Shown: positions 21,880-31,161, numbered from the stretch's first letter. The stretch is 64,000 nt of DNA from CALMEC01 sp963777565 (GCA_963777565.1 CAVZQZ010000006.1:496001-560000); one strand, 5' to 3'. Program-made: numbers and translations. Notes: a model not told the origin generated them from the sequence alone.

Positions 21880-23130
21880 ATGCGTCTCCAGCGGGTCCAT
21901 TACGGCTGGGTGGTCGCAGCCGTCACGTTCCTCGTGCTGCTGGCCGCAGCCGGGTTCCGCTCGACGGTCGGCGTGTTCGTGGTGCCGCTCCAGGACGAGT
22001 TCGGTTGGGGGCGGGATCAGGTCGCCGGCGCGATCGCCGTCAACCTGGTCTTCTACGGGCTCGCCGCGCCGTTCGCCGCGGCCTTCGTGGAGCGCGTCGG
22101 GGTGCGCCGCGTGATGATCGCCGGGCTCGCGGCTGTGGGCGGTGGGGCCGCCCTCACCGTGCTCATGACGTCGCTCTGGCAGCTCAACGTGATCTGGGGG
22201 CTCGTCATCGGCACCGCCACGGGCGCGATCTCGATCCCGCTGTCGGCCATCGTCGCGACCCGTTGGTTCCATGCGCGCCGCGGCCTCGTCACGGGCCTGC
22301 TGACCGCGAGCTTCGCCACCGGCAACCTGATCTTCCTTCCGCTGCTCGCCTGGATCACGGGCACGCACGGGTGGCGGTGGGCGGCAGGGCTCGTCGCGAT
22401 CGCGGCCGCCGCGATCATTCCGATCGTCCTGGCGTTCATGCGCGAACGGCCCGAGGACGTCGGCCTCCTCCCCTACGGGGCCGACCGCGCCCCGACCCCG
22501 CCCGTTCCGGCGGGCAACCCCTTCATGACGCCGTTTCGGGTGCTCCGCGAGGCCGTCGGCGTTCGGGACTTCTGGCTCCTGGCCGGGACGTTCTTCGTGT
22601 GCGGATGGACCACGAACGGCGCCGTGCAGTCGCATTTCATCCCCGCCGCCCACGACCACGCGATCCCGGAGGTGACCGCCGCGAGCTTGCTCGCGGTGAT
22701 CGGCGTGTTCGACATCGTCGGCAGCACGGCGTCGGGCTGGCTGACCGATCGCACGGACCCCCGCCGGCTCCTGTTCGTGTACTACAGCCTGCGGGGAACC
22801 TCACTCGCCGCCCTGCCCTTCCTCCTAGACGGGGCGAACCTGCCGCTCGTGGCGTTCGCGGTGGTCTACGGGCTCGACTGGGTCGCCACGGTGCCCCCGA
22901 CGATCGCACTCACCAACGAGGCCTTCGGGCGCGGGCGGGCGCCGGTCGTGTTCGGCTGGGTCTTCTGCGCCCACATGCTGGGCGGGGCGATGGCCGCCTG
23001 GCTGGCCGGCGCATTTCGCGAGGCGTTCGGCGACTACCTCATCGCGTTTACGGGCGCGGGCGCGCTCGCGCTCGTCGCGGGATTCGCGGCACTCGGGATC
23101 GCCCGCGGCCCAAGGCCGAGCTTCGCCTGA
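21880..23130 (+). CDS. MFS transporter
   Basis: 416 residues with about 12 membrane segments. The N-terminal YGWVVAAVTFLVLLAAAGFR and the loop-2/3 region FVERVGVRRVMIAGL are typical of the major facilitator superfamily, close to the oxalate/monocarboxylate-type group. A charged central loop (ERPEDVGLLPYG) divides the two halves, and LTDRTDPRRLLFVYY repeats the loop motif in the second half. The substrate cannot be read from sequence. The gene converges on the ArsC-like gene, 16 nt apart. Confidence 0.88.
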   Translation: MRLQRVHYGWVVAAVTFLVLLAAAGFRSTVGVFVVPLQDEFGWGRDQVAGAIAVNLVFYGLAAPFAAAFVERVGVRRVMIAGLAAVGGGAALTVLMTSLWQLNVIWGLVIGTATGAISIPLSAIVATRWFHARRGLVTGLLTASFATGNLIFLPLLAWITGTHGWRWAAGLVAIAAAAIIPIVLAFMRERPEDVGLLPYGADRAPTPPVPAGNPFMTPFRVLREAVGVRDFWLLAGTFFVCGWTTNGAVQSHFIPAAHDHAIPEVTAASLLAVIGVFDIVGSTASGWLTDRTDPRRLLFVYYSLRGTSLAALPFLLDGANLPLVAFAVVYGLDWVATVPPTIALTNEAFGRGRAPVVFGWVFCAHMLGGAMAAWLAGAFREAFGDYLIAFTGAGALALVAGFAALGIARGPRPSFA

Positions 23131-23146
23131 CGGCGCCCACGACCCG

Positions 23147-23500
23147 TTAGGACAGCAGGTCGCGCACCCGGTCCTTGGGGCGGCCGATGATGGCCCGCTC
23201 ACCGCGTACCACGACCGGCCGCTGCATCAGCATCTTGTGCTTGGCGAGGATGTCGACCACGGCCTCGGGAGTCCGGTAGTCGGCCTCGTCGAGGCCGAGC
23301 TTCTTGAAGAGGCTGTCCTTGCGCACGAGGTCAGCGGGCGGGTCCTCAAGGTGGGCGACGAGCCAGGTGAGCTCGTCCCGGTCGGGAGGCGTCTTCTGGT
23401 ACAGGATGATCTCGGCGGGGACGCCGAGCTCGTCGGCAATGCGCACGGCATTGCTGGACGACCCTCAATTGGGGTAGTGGTAGATCCTCACTCGGTCCAT
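23147..23500 (-). CDS. arsC: ArsC-like thioredoxin-fold protein with in-frame TGA at the catalytic Cys (candidate selenoprotein)
   Basis: 117 residues if TGA (23467-23465) is read through. The sequence runs MDRVRIYHYPN, then TGA as codon 12, then GSSSNAVRIADELG. E. coli ArsC has its catalytic Cys at residue 12 in the context NPACGTSRNT, so the TGA falls exactly on the redox residue. The rest is complete and in one frame: TWLVAHLEDPPADLVRKDS, then QRPVVVRGERAIIGRPKDR. A 7-bp hairpin with a CGUGC loop starts 10 nt after the TGA. The ATG is fixed by a TAGGGT -10 box 7 nt upstream. Arsenate is the classic substrate, but YffB/Spx-like members are not excluded. The alternative is a TGC or TGT miscalled as TGA. 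Confidence 0.8.
23436..23467 (-). promoter_or_regulatory. Candidate bacterial SECIS hairpin with UGA codon
   Basis: UGA at 23467-23465 is followed by 10 nt, then GCAAUGC (23454-23448), loop CGUGC (23447-23443) and GCAUUGC (23442-23436). The stem is 7 perfect base pairs. The apical loop starts 18 nt after the UGA and has G at its second position. As I recall the bacterial SECIS model, it asks for a loop about 16-37 nt from UGA with a G in the first two loop bases; this fits. Confidence 0.6.
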
Positions 23501-23507
23501 GCTCCGG

Positions 23508-23513
23508 ACCCTA
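23508..23513 (-). promoter_or_regulatory. -10 box of the ArsC-like gene
   Basis: TAGGGT on the minus strand, 7 nt before the ATG at 23500. It marks the true start upstream of the TGA. Confidence 0.45.
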
Positions 23514-23546
23514 CCGAGCGGGTCGGCACCTGAGGGCCGGGTACCG

Positions 23547-25390
23547 CTACTCGACGGTGACGGTCTTGGCGAGGTTCCGTGGCTGGTCCACGTTCAACCC
23601 CTTCGCCCGGGCGATGGCGTAGGCGAAGAGCTGGAGCGGGATGTTCGCCGTGATCGGGCTGAGGAGCGGCGGCGTCTTGGGGCACCACAGGATGTCGTCG
23701 GCGTGCTCCTCGATCACCCGGTTGCCCTCGGTCGCAACCGCGACGACGCGGGCTCCGCGCGCCTTGACCTCCTGGATGTTCGACACGACCTTGTCGAACA
23801 CGTGGCCGTCGGTCGCGACGACGACGACCGGGGAGCCCTCCTCGAGCAGGGCGATCGGCCCGTGCTTCATCTCGCCGGCGGGGTACGCCTCCGTCGGGAT
23901 GTAGCTGATCTCCTTGAGCTTCAGCGCGCCCTCGAAGCACACCGGCACGCCGACATGACGCCCGAGGTAGAGGAAGAAGGGCTTCTCGTAGTAGCGGCCC
24001 GCCACCTCGTACACCTGCGCCGGGAGCGTGGACTCGAGGTAGCCCTTGACGAGGTCGGGAAGCCGGCGGAGGTCGGCGGCGATGTCCACCGTGCCGGCCG
24101 AGGTGAGCGCCCACTTGAGCCGCCCGAGCTTCAGCGCGAGCAGCGCGAGCGCCATGATCTGCGCGGTGTGCGTCTTGGTCGCGGCGACACCGATCTCGAG
24201 GCCCGCCCGCGTGAAGATCACGCCGTCGGAGTCGCGTGTCGCCTGGGAGCCCATGATGTTGGTGAGGGCGACGACGTGCGCGCCGCGCTCGCGCGCGACG
24301 CGCATCGCGGCCAGCGTGTCGGCCGTCTCGCCGCTCTGGGTGATGCCGATGACCAGGTCGCCGGGACCGGCGAGGCAGGTGCGGTAGCGATACTCGCTCG
24401 CGACCTCGACGTGCACCGGCACCCGGGCCCAGTCTTCGATCAGGTACCGGCCCACGAGGCCGGCGTGGTACGAGGTGCCGCACGCCACGATGTGGATGCG
24501 CTCGACGCGCGCGAGCTCGGCGTCGTCGAGACCCAGGTCGGCGAGCTCGACGCTGCCGTCGGGGTCGCAGCCGGTCGCCGATCGTGTCCCAGAGGGCGGC
24601 CGGCTGCTCGTGGATCTCCTTGAGCATGAAGGTCTCGTAGCCGCCCTTCTCGGCGGCGTCCTCGTCCAGTCTCGACACGGGTCGACGCTCGCGCTCGAGC
24701 GGCGCTGCGCCGCCGTTCCAGACCGTGGTGGAGTGCGGCTCGAGGATGACGATCTCGTCGACTCGATGATCTGGATGTCGCGGGTCTCACGCAGGAACGC
24801 CGGGATCGCCGACGCGAAGAACCGCTCGCCGTCGCCGACGCCCACGACCAGCGGGCACTCCTTGCGGGCGCCGACCAGGCGACCGGGCTCGTCCGCGTGC
24901 ATCGCGACGAACGCGTAGTGGCCCTCGAGCCGCGGGACGATCTCGCGCACGGCCGCCGCGATGTCGCCGCGGTAGGCCTGGCCGATGAGGTGCGGGATGA
25001 CCTCGGTGTCGGTCTCGCTCGTGAACGCAACGCCCCGCCCGGCGAGCTCCGCCCGCAGGTCGACGTAGTTCTCGATGATCCCGTTCATCACGACCGCGAC
25101 CTTGCCGCTCTGGTGCGAAGTGCGGGTGCGCGTTCGCCTCGGTGACCTTGCCGTGCGTCGCCCACCGGGTGTGCCCGAGTCCCGTCGTCGCCGCGGAATG
25201 GTTGTTCCCGGCGGCGTCACGCAGCTTCGCGAGATTCCCGACGGCGCGGACGGCCGCGAAGCTCTCGCCCGCGTGCTCCAGCAGGGCCAAGCCGGCGGAA
25301 TCGTAGCCGCGGTACTCGAGGCGCTCGAGTCCGTCCAGGATGAGGTCCTTGCACGTCCCTCGGACCGACGTAACCGATGATGCCGCACAT
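23547..25390 (-). CDS. glmS: Glutamine-fructose-6-phosphate aminotransferase, frameshifted
   Basis: GlmS makes glucosamine-6-phosphate from fructose-6-phosphate and glutamine, the first step to UDP-GlcNAc. The start MCGIIGYVG, with the catalytic Cys2, is at 25390. The family sequence continues in other frames: DLILDGLERLEYRGYDSAG, then MNGIIENYVDLRAEL, then EKGGYETFMLKEIHEQP, then a clean stretch to the end with ACGTSYHAGLVGRYL, GITQSGETADTL, a second isomerase domain and NLAKTVTVE. Breaks lie near 25360, 25115, 24760 and 24568. The total length is normal. Because the gene is essential and the order is complete, sequence errors are likelier than decay. Confidence 0.9.
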
Positions 25391-25458
25391 GGGTGATGCT
25401 CCCTTGGGGATGACCAACTTGAAATCGGCAGAACGCGCCGGGAAGTCAACCCTTCGCG

Positions 25459-26834
25459 CTACTCGCGGGCATTCCCCCCAAGAACACGCTCCGCGACCTC
25501 GGCGATCGTCGCGCACCACCGGTAGCAGGCTTCGTCCGTCGGGGCCTCGACCATGACCCGTACGAGGGGCTCCGTGCCAGAGGCCCGCACGACCACCCGG
25601 CCGTCCTCACCGAGCTCCTGCTCGCAATCGGCGACGGCCGCCCATACCTCCTCCGCCGCCGGGAGGCGCTCCTTGCGGGCAACCGGGAACGTTCACGAGC
25701 TTCTGCGGCAGGCGCACGACCACCGACGCGAGCTCGGCGAGCGGTCGATCCCGACTCGACGAGCGCGTGGAGCAGCTGGAGGCCCGCCGCGAGGCCGTCG
25801 CCCGGTGGGGCCGTGACCGCAGGTTGATGAGGTGGCCGCTCTGCTCGCCGCCGATCACGAACCCGCCGCGCGCGCATCTCCTCGAGCACGTAACGGTCGC
25901 CGACGTCGGTCCAGCGCACCTCGATGCCCGTTGCTGCGCATCGCCGCCGGAAGCCGAGGTTGGTCATGGTCGTCGTGACGACCGCGTCGCCGTCGAGCTC
26001 GTCGCGGCGCGCGCAGCCGCAGCGCGAGGATGGCGAGGATCTGATCGCCGTCGACGACCGCTCCGGCGTGGTCGACGGCCAGCACGCGATCGCCGTCGCC
26101 GTCGAAGGCGAGCCCGAGGTCGCGCTCCGTGCCGCACGACGGCCGCGGCGAGCAGCGTCGAGGTCGGTCGAGCCGCATCCGACGTTGATGTTGATGCCGT
26201 CGGGGGCGTCGCCGATGACCGCGACGAGCGTCGGCGCCGAGCCGGTCGAGCACCTCAGGTGCGCGTGACGACGGTGGCGCCGTGGGCGCAGTCGAGCACG
26301 AGCCGCACGCCGGAGAGATCGATCGGGGAACCGTTCGAGCAGTCCGGCGACGTAGCGATCGCGACCTTCGGGCCACGACACGATCGCGCCGAGGTCGCTC
26401 GGCCTCCGGCCGAGCGACCCGGGACGTCCATCGCCGCGCTCGACCGCCGCCTCCTCCGCGTCGGCGCAGCTTGAAGCCGTCCGGCCCGAAGAGCTTGATG
26501 CCGTTGTCGGGGAAGGGGTTGTGCGACGCGCTGATCACCGCGCCGGCGACCGCGTCGACGCGGCGACGAGCTCGGCGACGGCCGGCGTCGGCAGCACGCC
26601 GCAGCAGCACGACGTGCACGCCCGCGCTCGCGAGTCCGGCGGCCAGCGCCGCTCTCGAGCATCGGGCCGCTGCGGCGGGTGTCGCGACCGATCAGCACCG
26701 TCGCGCCGGCGCCGAGGCGGACCGCCGAGCGCGCGGCCGATCGCGAGGGCGAGCTCCGGGGTCAGGTCGCGGTTCGCGACGCCTCGGACGCCGTCGGTTC
26801 CGAACAGCGTTCGCGCGGTCGCCGCAGACGTGAC
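25459..26834 (-). CDS. glmM: Phosphoglucosamine mutase, frameshifted
   Basis: GlmM converts glucosamine-6-phosphate to glucosamine-1-phosphate. The family sequence can be followed across frames: LFGTDGVRGVANRDLTPELA at the start, ISASHNPFPDNGIKLFGPDG with the phosphoserine, GLAFDGDGDRVLAVD with the metal-binding Asp residues, GDRYVLEEM, GGEQSGHLINL, then EPLVRVMVEAPTDEACYRW and a TAG at 25459. Many breaks are needed. Where I could trace them, most are single extra bases. No ATG, GTG or TTG precedes the conserved start; the coordinate given begins at an in-frame GTC and is uncertain. It sits between rpsI and glmS. Confidence 0.87.
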
Positions 26835-26848
26835 CGCCGCGAGTGCGC

Positions 26849-27319
26849 CTACCGCTTCGAGAACTGCGGGCGCTTGCGGGCGCCCTTGAGACCGGCCTTC
26901 TTGCGCTCCTTGATGCGGGCGTCGCGGGTCAGGAAGCCCTCGCGCTTGAGCTCGGGGCGGAGGTTCTCGTCGGCGACCGTCGAGCGCGCGGGCGATGCCG
27001 TGGCGCAGCGCGCCGGCCTGGCCGGAGACGCCGCCGCCGTGCAGGCAGGGCGACCACGTCGAAGCGGCCCTCGGTGCCCGGTGACCGTGAGCGGGCAGCG
27101 CGCCTGCGGTCAGCGAGGACCGCGCGGCCGAAGAACTCGTCGATCGGGCGGCCGTTGCAGGTGATCGACCCGTCGCCGCCGCGACGTGAGCGATGACGCG
27201 TGCGACCGAGTTCTTGCGCTTGCCGGTGGCCGCGGGTAGCGCCGGGCTGGGCGCGCCTCGGCGACGGGTGCCTCATGAGGAGCCTCCACCGCGGGCGTCT
27301 CGATCGTCTCGTCGGTCAT
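26849..27319 (-). CDS. rpsI: Ribosomal protein S9, frameshifted
   Basis: The start MTDETIETPAVEAPHEAPVA is an acidic N-terminal extension. Then come GSITCNGRPIDEFFGRAVLA, GTEGRFDVVAL, a broken GGGVSGQAGALRHGIARAL segment, and the end GARKRPQFSKR with TAG at 26849. Removing one base near each of 27093, 27079, 27045 and 26981 restores the conserved protein. The ATG overlaps the rplM stop as ATGA. S9 holds the P-site tRNA with its C-terminal KR tail, which is intact here. Confidence 0.9.
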
Positions 27320-27766
27320 ACGTCAGCCACTCGGGTGAGGCGCAGCGGCTCCGGCTGCTGCGCGGCGTGCGGGTGCTCGCCGCCGGCGTAGATCTTGAGC
27401 TTGCATCGAGCTGGGCGCGGCCGAGGCGGTTCTTGGGGAGCATGCCCGCGGACCGCCTTGCGCAGCACCTCCTCGGGCCGACGGGCGAGCTGCTCGCCGA
27501 GCGTGCGGCTGCGGAGGCCGCCCGGGTAGCCGGAGTGGCGCTAGTAGCGCTTGTCGCTCAGCTTGTTGCCGGTGACCGCGACCTTCTCGGCGTTGACGAC
27601 GACGACGAAGTCGCCGGTGTCCGCGTGGCGCGTGTACCAGGGGGATCGCTTGCCCGACAGCGTCTCGGCGATGACCGAGGCCAGGCGGCCGAGATTCTGG
27701 CCCGTCCGCGTCGACGATCCACCACTGCCGATCGACGGTTCCGGCTTTCGCGCTCTGTGTGCTCAA
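27316..27766 (-). CDS. rplM: Ribosomal protein L13, frameshifted
   Basis: TTG at 27766 starts STQSAKAGTVDRQWWIVDAD, with a GAAGGG element upstream; the nearby ATG runs into a stop after two codons. Later L13 segments are readable in shifted frames: the NLGRLAS region, SVIAETLSGKRSPWY, ADTGDFVVVVNAEKVAVTGN, YYRHSGYPGG and the C-terminal HPHAAQQPEPLRLTRVADV. The stop overlaps the rpsI start. It heads the rplM-rpsI-glmM-glmS series. Confidence 0.88.
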
Positions 27767-27800
27767 TTCATGCCCTTCAGCGAAAATCGTCCAAACAGCG

Positions 27801-27822
27801 AAAAGCGGCGCGGGTGCGCCGC
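27801..27822 (-). terminator. Terminator-like hairpin in the rplM leader
   Basis: On the minus strand GCGGCGC, loop ACCC, GCGCCGC is followed by TTTT. It sits between the rplM promoter and its start codon, only about 8 nt after the expected transcription start. It may be an attenuator or a stabilising 5' stem-loop. Confidence 0.5.
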
Positions 27823-27836
27823 ACTGCAGCCGGGGA

Positions 27837-27865
27837 ATGCTAGGAAATAGCGCCGGGTCTCGCAA
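27837..27865 (-). promoter_or_regulatory. Promoter of rplM-rpsI-glmM-glmS
   Basis: TTGCGA (27865-27860), 17-nt spacer, TAGCAT (27842-27837), about 70 nt upstream of the rplM start. Good sigma-70-like match and spacing. Confidence 0.6.
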
Positions 27866-27966
27866 CCGTTCGAGGCGCGTCTGTCCGCCCGGAAGGATAT
27901 AAGGGGGGAGGTTGTCCCGGCCCTGGAAGTCGAACCTCGCGAACGGCCGGCGTCCTGAAGGCGGTG

Positions 27967-28344
27967 ATGGACGTGTCAGCAAGTCCGGTGCGTCGGTGCG
28001 TGGCGGTGGCAAGCCACGGAAAGCGGTGTCAGCAGAGCCCATTTCGCGGAAGCCCGTATTGCTGGCATCACCTCCAGAGCCGCAAGGTCCCGGCACCGAG
28101 CCGGCCGTTGCGGGTGGCGCTACAGCCACGGGTCGAGGTCGCCGCCCTTCCCATCGTCGACCGCATGGCCCTCGCCGTGCGGCTCGCGCACAGCCTCGGG
28201 TCGGACGCGCTCGCGGAACTGGTGACGTTCATCGAGGACCGGCGCGACGGGACGCTCGTCATGGTAAAGGAGGACGGAGGGGTGGTGGAGGTGCGCACCC
28301 ACCGCCGCGCCCAGGCCGACGAGCCGCGCCAGGCCGCCCGCTAG
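27967..28344 (+). CDS. Small Cys/His-motif protein of unknown function
   Basis: 125 residues from ATG 27967 with AAGGCGG upstream. I do not recognise the family. The N-terminus has a likely zinc site C11-x9-C21-x10-C32-x-H34-H35 (RRCVAVASHGKRC, then SPYCWHH), of the kind seen where G-x-R-C precedes YC-x-x-H. A helical region follows (RMALAVRLAHSLG, LAELVTFIEDRRDG), then a basic tail. It is divergent from rplM, and guaA ends 25 nt beyond on the other strand. It lies inside the indel-rich patch yet has an open frame. A nucleic-acid-binding role is possible but unproven. Confidence 0.65.
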   Translation: MDVSASPVRRCVAVASHGKRCQQSPFRGSPYCWHHLQSRKVPAPSRPLRVALQPRVEVAALPIVDRMALAVRLAHSLGSDALAELVTFIEDRRDGTLVMVKEDGGVVEVRTHRRAQADEPRQAAR

Positions 28345-28369
28345 CGCTGCCGGGCCGAGTCCGCTCCCG

Positions 28370-29942
28370 CTATTCCCACTCGATGGTGCCAGGCGGCTTC
28401 GATGTGACGTCGAGCACGACGCGGTTCACGCCGGGCACCTCGTCGATGATCCGGTTCGAGATCTGCTCGACGAGGTCGTAGGGAAGCCGCGCCCAGTCGG
28501 CGGTCATCGCATCGTCGCTGGTGACCGCCCGGATCACGACCGGGTAGGCGTAGGTGCGCTCGTCGCCCTGCACTCCCACGCTGCGGATGGCCGGCAGGAC
28601 CGCGAAGCTCTGCCACAGGTCGCGGTAGAGGCCGGCCCGGCGGACCTCCTCCTGCAGGACGTGGTCGGCCCTGGCGGAGGATGTCGAGCCGCTCCTCGGT
28701 GACCTCGCCGATGATGCGGATCGCCAGTCCCGGCCCCGGGAACGGCTGGCGCCAGACCATGCGCTCGGGCAGCCCGAGCTCCTCGCCCACCGCGCGCACC
28801 TCGTCCTTGAAGAGCTGGCGCAGCGGCTCGACGAGGTCGACCGCCATGTCCTCCGGCAGGCCGCCGACGTTGTGATGGCTCTTGATCGTGGCCGCCGTCG
28901 CGCCAGCCGGACTCGATCACGTCGGAATAGAGCGTGCCCTGCACGAGGAAGCGGAACCGCGCCGAGCTTGCCGGCCTCGCTCCTCGAAGATGCGGATGAA
29001 CTCGCCGCCGATCGTCTTGCGCTTCTCCTCGGGCTCGGTGATGCCGACGGAGCCGCTCGAGGAAGCGGTCCTGGGCGCGGACGTGCACGAGCGGCACGCC
29101 GGAAGTGGTGGCCGAACGCCTGCTCCACCTGCTCGCCCTCGTTGTGGCGCATGAGGCCGTGGTCGACGAACACGCAGGTGAGCCGGTCGCCGATCGCGCG
29201 ATGCACGATCAGCGCGGCGACGGCGCTGTCGACGCCGCCGGAGAGGCCGCAGATGGCGCGCTGCGTCGCCGACCTGCGCGCGGATGCGCTCCACCTGCTC
29301 GTCGATGACGTGGGTCGGCGGTCCAGGTGGGGGCGCAGTCGCACGCGTCGAACAGGAACGCACTTGAGGAGGTCGGTGCCGAAGGGCGTGTGGATCACCT
29401 CGGGGTGGAACTGCACCCCGTACATCCGCCGCTCGGGCGACTCCATCGCCGCGACGGGCGCGCCGCTCGGTCTCGGCCGTCACGGCGAAGCCCTCGGGTG
29501 GCGTCACGACCGCGTCGCGGTGGCTCATCCAGCATTGCTCCGCCGGGAGGTCGCCGAACAGGCCCGCCCGCGACGTCACCCGCAGACGCGTGCGCCCGAA
29601 CTCGCCGCCGCCGGTGTGCGCGACCTCGCCCCCGAGGGCCTGAGCCATCGCCTGCATGCCGTAGCAGATGCCAAGCACCGGGATCCCGAGCTCGAGCAGC
29701 TCGCCGCCGCACCGCCGGTGCGCCGTCTTCGTAGACCGACGCCGGTCCGCCGGACAGCACGAGCCCGGCCGGCTCGAGCGCCGCGATCTCCTCGGGCGCC
29801 ACGTCGTGGGGCACGACGCGCCGAGAAGACGCGGCACTCCCGGATCCGGCGGGCGATGAGCTGGCTGTACTGGGCGCCGTAGTCGACCACGAGCACCCCG
29901 CCGGGTGCCGCCTGCGGCGAGCGCCGGGTCGAGGGTGCTCAG
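28370..29942 (-). CDS. guaA: GMP synthase (glutamine-hydrolysing), frameshifted
   Basis: GuaA aminates XMP to GMP. The N-terminal amidotransferase is readable as VLVVDYGAQYSQLIARRIRE, VLSGGPASVYEDGAP, LGICYGMQAMAQALGGEVAH (catalytic Cys) and YGVQFHPEVIHTPFG. The ATP-pyrophosphatase has the P-loop GLSGGVDSAVAALIV, then FVDHGLMRHNEGEQV, and the C-terminal RVVLDVTSKPPGTIEWE. Multiple frame changes are needed between 28660 and 29920. The probable start is CTG at 29942 just after the guaB3 stop, or a canonical start lost to an indel. The gene is essential in most bacteria, so errors are likely. Confidence 0.9.
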
Positions 29943-29946
29943 GCGC

Positions 29947-31109
29947 TCACCCCATCCCCACGGCCTGGGCCTGCTGGAGCTTCTTGCCCTCGGTCTTGAG
30001 GGCCGGCGCCACCATGACCTCGCACTTCTGGAAGCTCTGGATCGAGTCGTAGCCGCAGGTCGCCATCGCGCTGCGCAGGCCGCCCACGAGGTTGAGCGTA
30101 CCGTCGTTCTCGTGCGGCCGGGCCGACCAGGATCTCCTCGAGCGTGCCGATGGTCTTGGTCTTGACCCGGGTGCCGCGGGGCAGCTGCGGGATGGAAGGT
30201 CGCCATGCCCCAGTGGTACCCCGTGCCGGGTGCCTCCTGCGCCTTCGCGAGCGGCGAGCCGATCATGCAGGCGTCGGCGCCGCAGGCGATCGCCTTGGCG
30301 AGGTCGCCGCCGTAGCTCATGCCGCCGTCGGCGATGACGTTGACGTACTGGCCGGTCTCGAGGAGGTGCTGCATCCGGGCGCCGGCCGCGTCGGCGATCG
30401 CCGTCGCCTGGGGCACGCCGACACCGATCACCTGGCGGGTGGTGCAGGCGGCGCCCGGGCCGACGCCGACGAGCACGCCGACCGCGCCGGTGCGCATGAG
30501 GTGGAGGGCCGTCGTGGTACGAGGCGCACCCGCCGACGATGACCGGCACGGGCAGCTCCGCGATGAAGCGCTTGAGGTTGAGCGGCTCGTCGCACCGAGG
30601 AGACGTGCTCGGCCGAGACGACGGTGCCCTGGATGACGAGGATGTCGAGGCCTGCGTCGAGGGCGACGTCGATGTACTCGGGCGACCTTCTGCGGGGTGA
30701 GCGACCCGGCCGCGACGACGCCCTGCTCCTTGATCTCGCGGATCCGCTGGGCGATGAGCTCGGGCTCGACCGGCTCGCGGTAGATCTCCTGGAGTCCCCG
30801 CGTCGCCTCGGCCGGCGGGTAGCCGGCGATGCGCTCGAGCTCGGAGTCGGCCTCCTCGTAGCGCGTCTGGATGCCCTCGAGGTTCAGCACACCGAGACCG
30901 CCGATCCGCCCGATGATCCCGGCGGTGCGCGGGCTGACGACGCCGTCCATCGCCGACGCGAGGAGCGGGAAGTCGAAGGTGAACGTCCGAGCTGCCACGC
31001 CATGTCGACGTCCTCGGGATCGCGGGTGCGCCGGCTCGGCACGATCGCGATCTCGTCGAGGCCGTACGCGCGACGGCCCCTTCTTGCCCATCCCGATCTC
31101 GATTTCCAT
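29947..31109 (-). CDS. guaB3: GuaB3-family IMP dehydrogenase homologue, frameshifted
   Basis: The start MEIEIGMGKKG at 31109, the short length (about 388 codons) and lack of a CBS insert mark the GuaB3 group rather than classical GuaB. Readable parts are FPLLASAMDGVVSPRTAGII, GGLGVLNLEGIQTRYEEA, EQGVVAAGSLTPQKV, the loop GPGAACTTRQVIGVGVPQAT with the catalytic Cys, ADGGMSYGGDLAKAIACGAD and the end KKLQQAQAVGMG. Cyanobacterial GuaB3 has been reported to act as an IMP dehydrogenase; the actinobacterial role is, to my knowledge, unsettled. Pairing with guaA suggests guanine nucleotide supply. Several single-base breaks are present. Confidence 0.88.
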
Positions 31110-31161
31110 GCCCGTCACCCCTTCGGTGTCGTCTGTTCGCCCGGACGCGTGAACGGGTACG

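Noticed and set aside
20709..23150. An 813-codon plus-strand open frame over acpS to MFS
   Set aside because: It runs through genes on both strands in the wrong frame and has an Arg/Pro/Gly composition; the MFS frame inside it is the real gene.
23147..23446. ArsC-like gene starting at the internal GTG 23446
   Set aside because: This start would drop the first strand and the redox residue; the upstream ATG with its -10 box and the conserved YPN-x-GSSS motif shows the gene begins at 23500.
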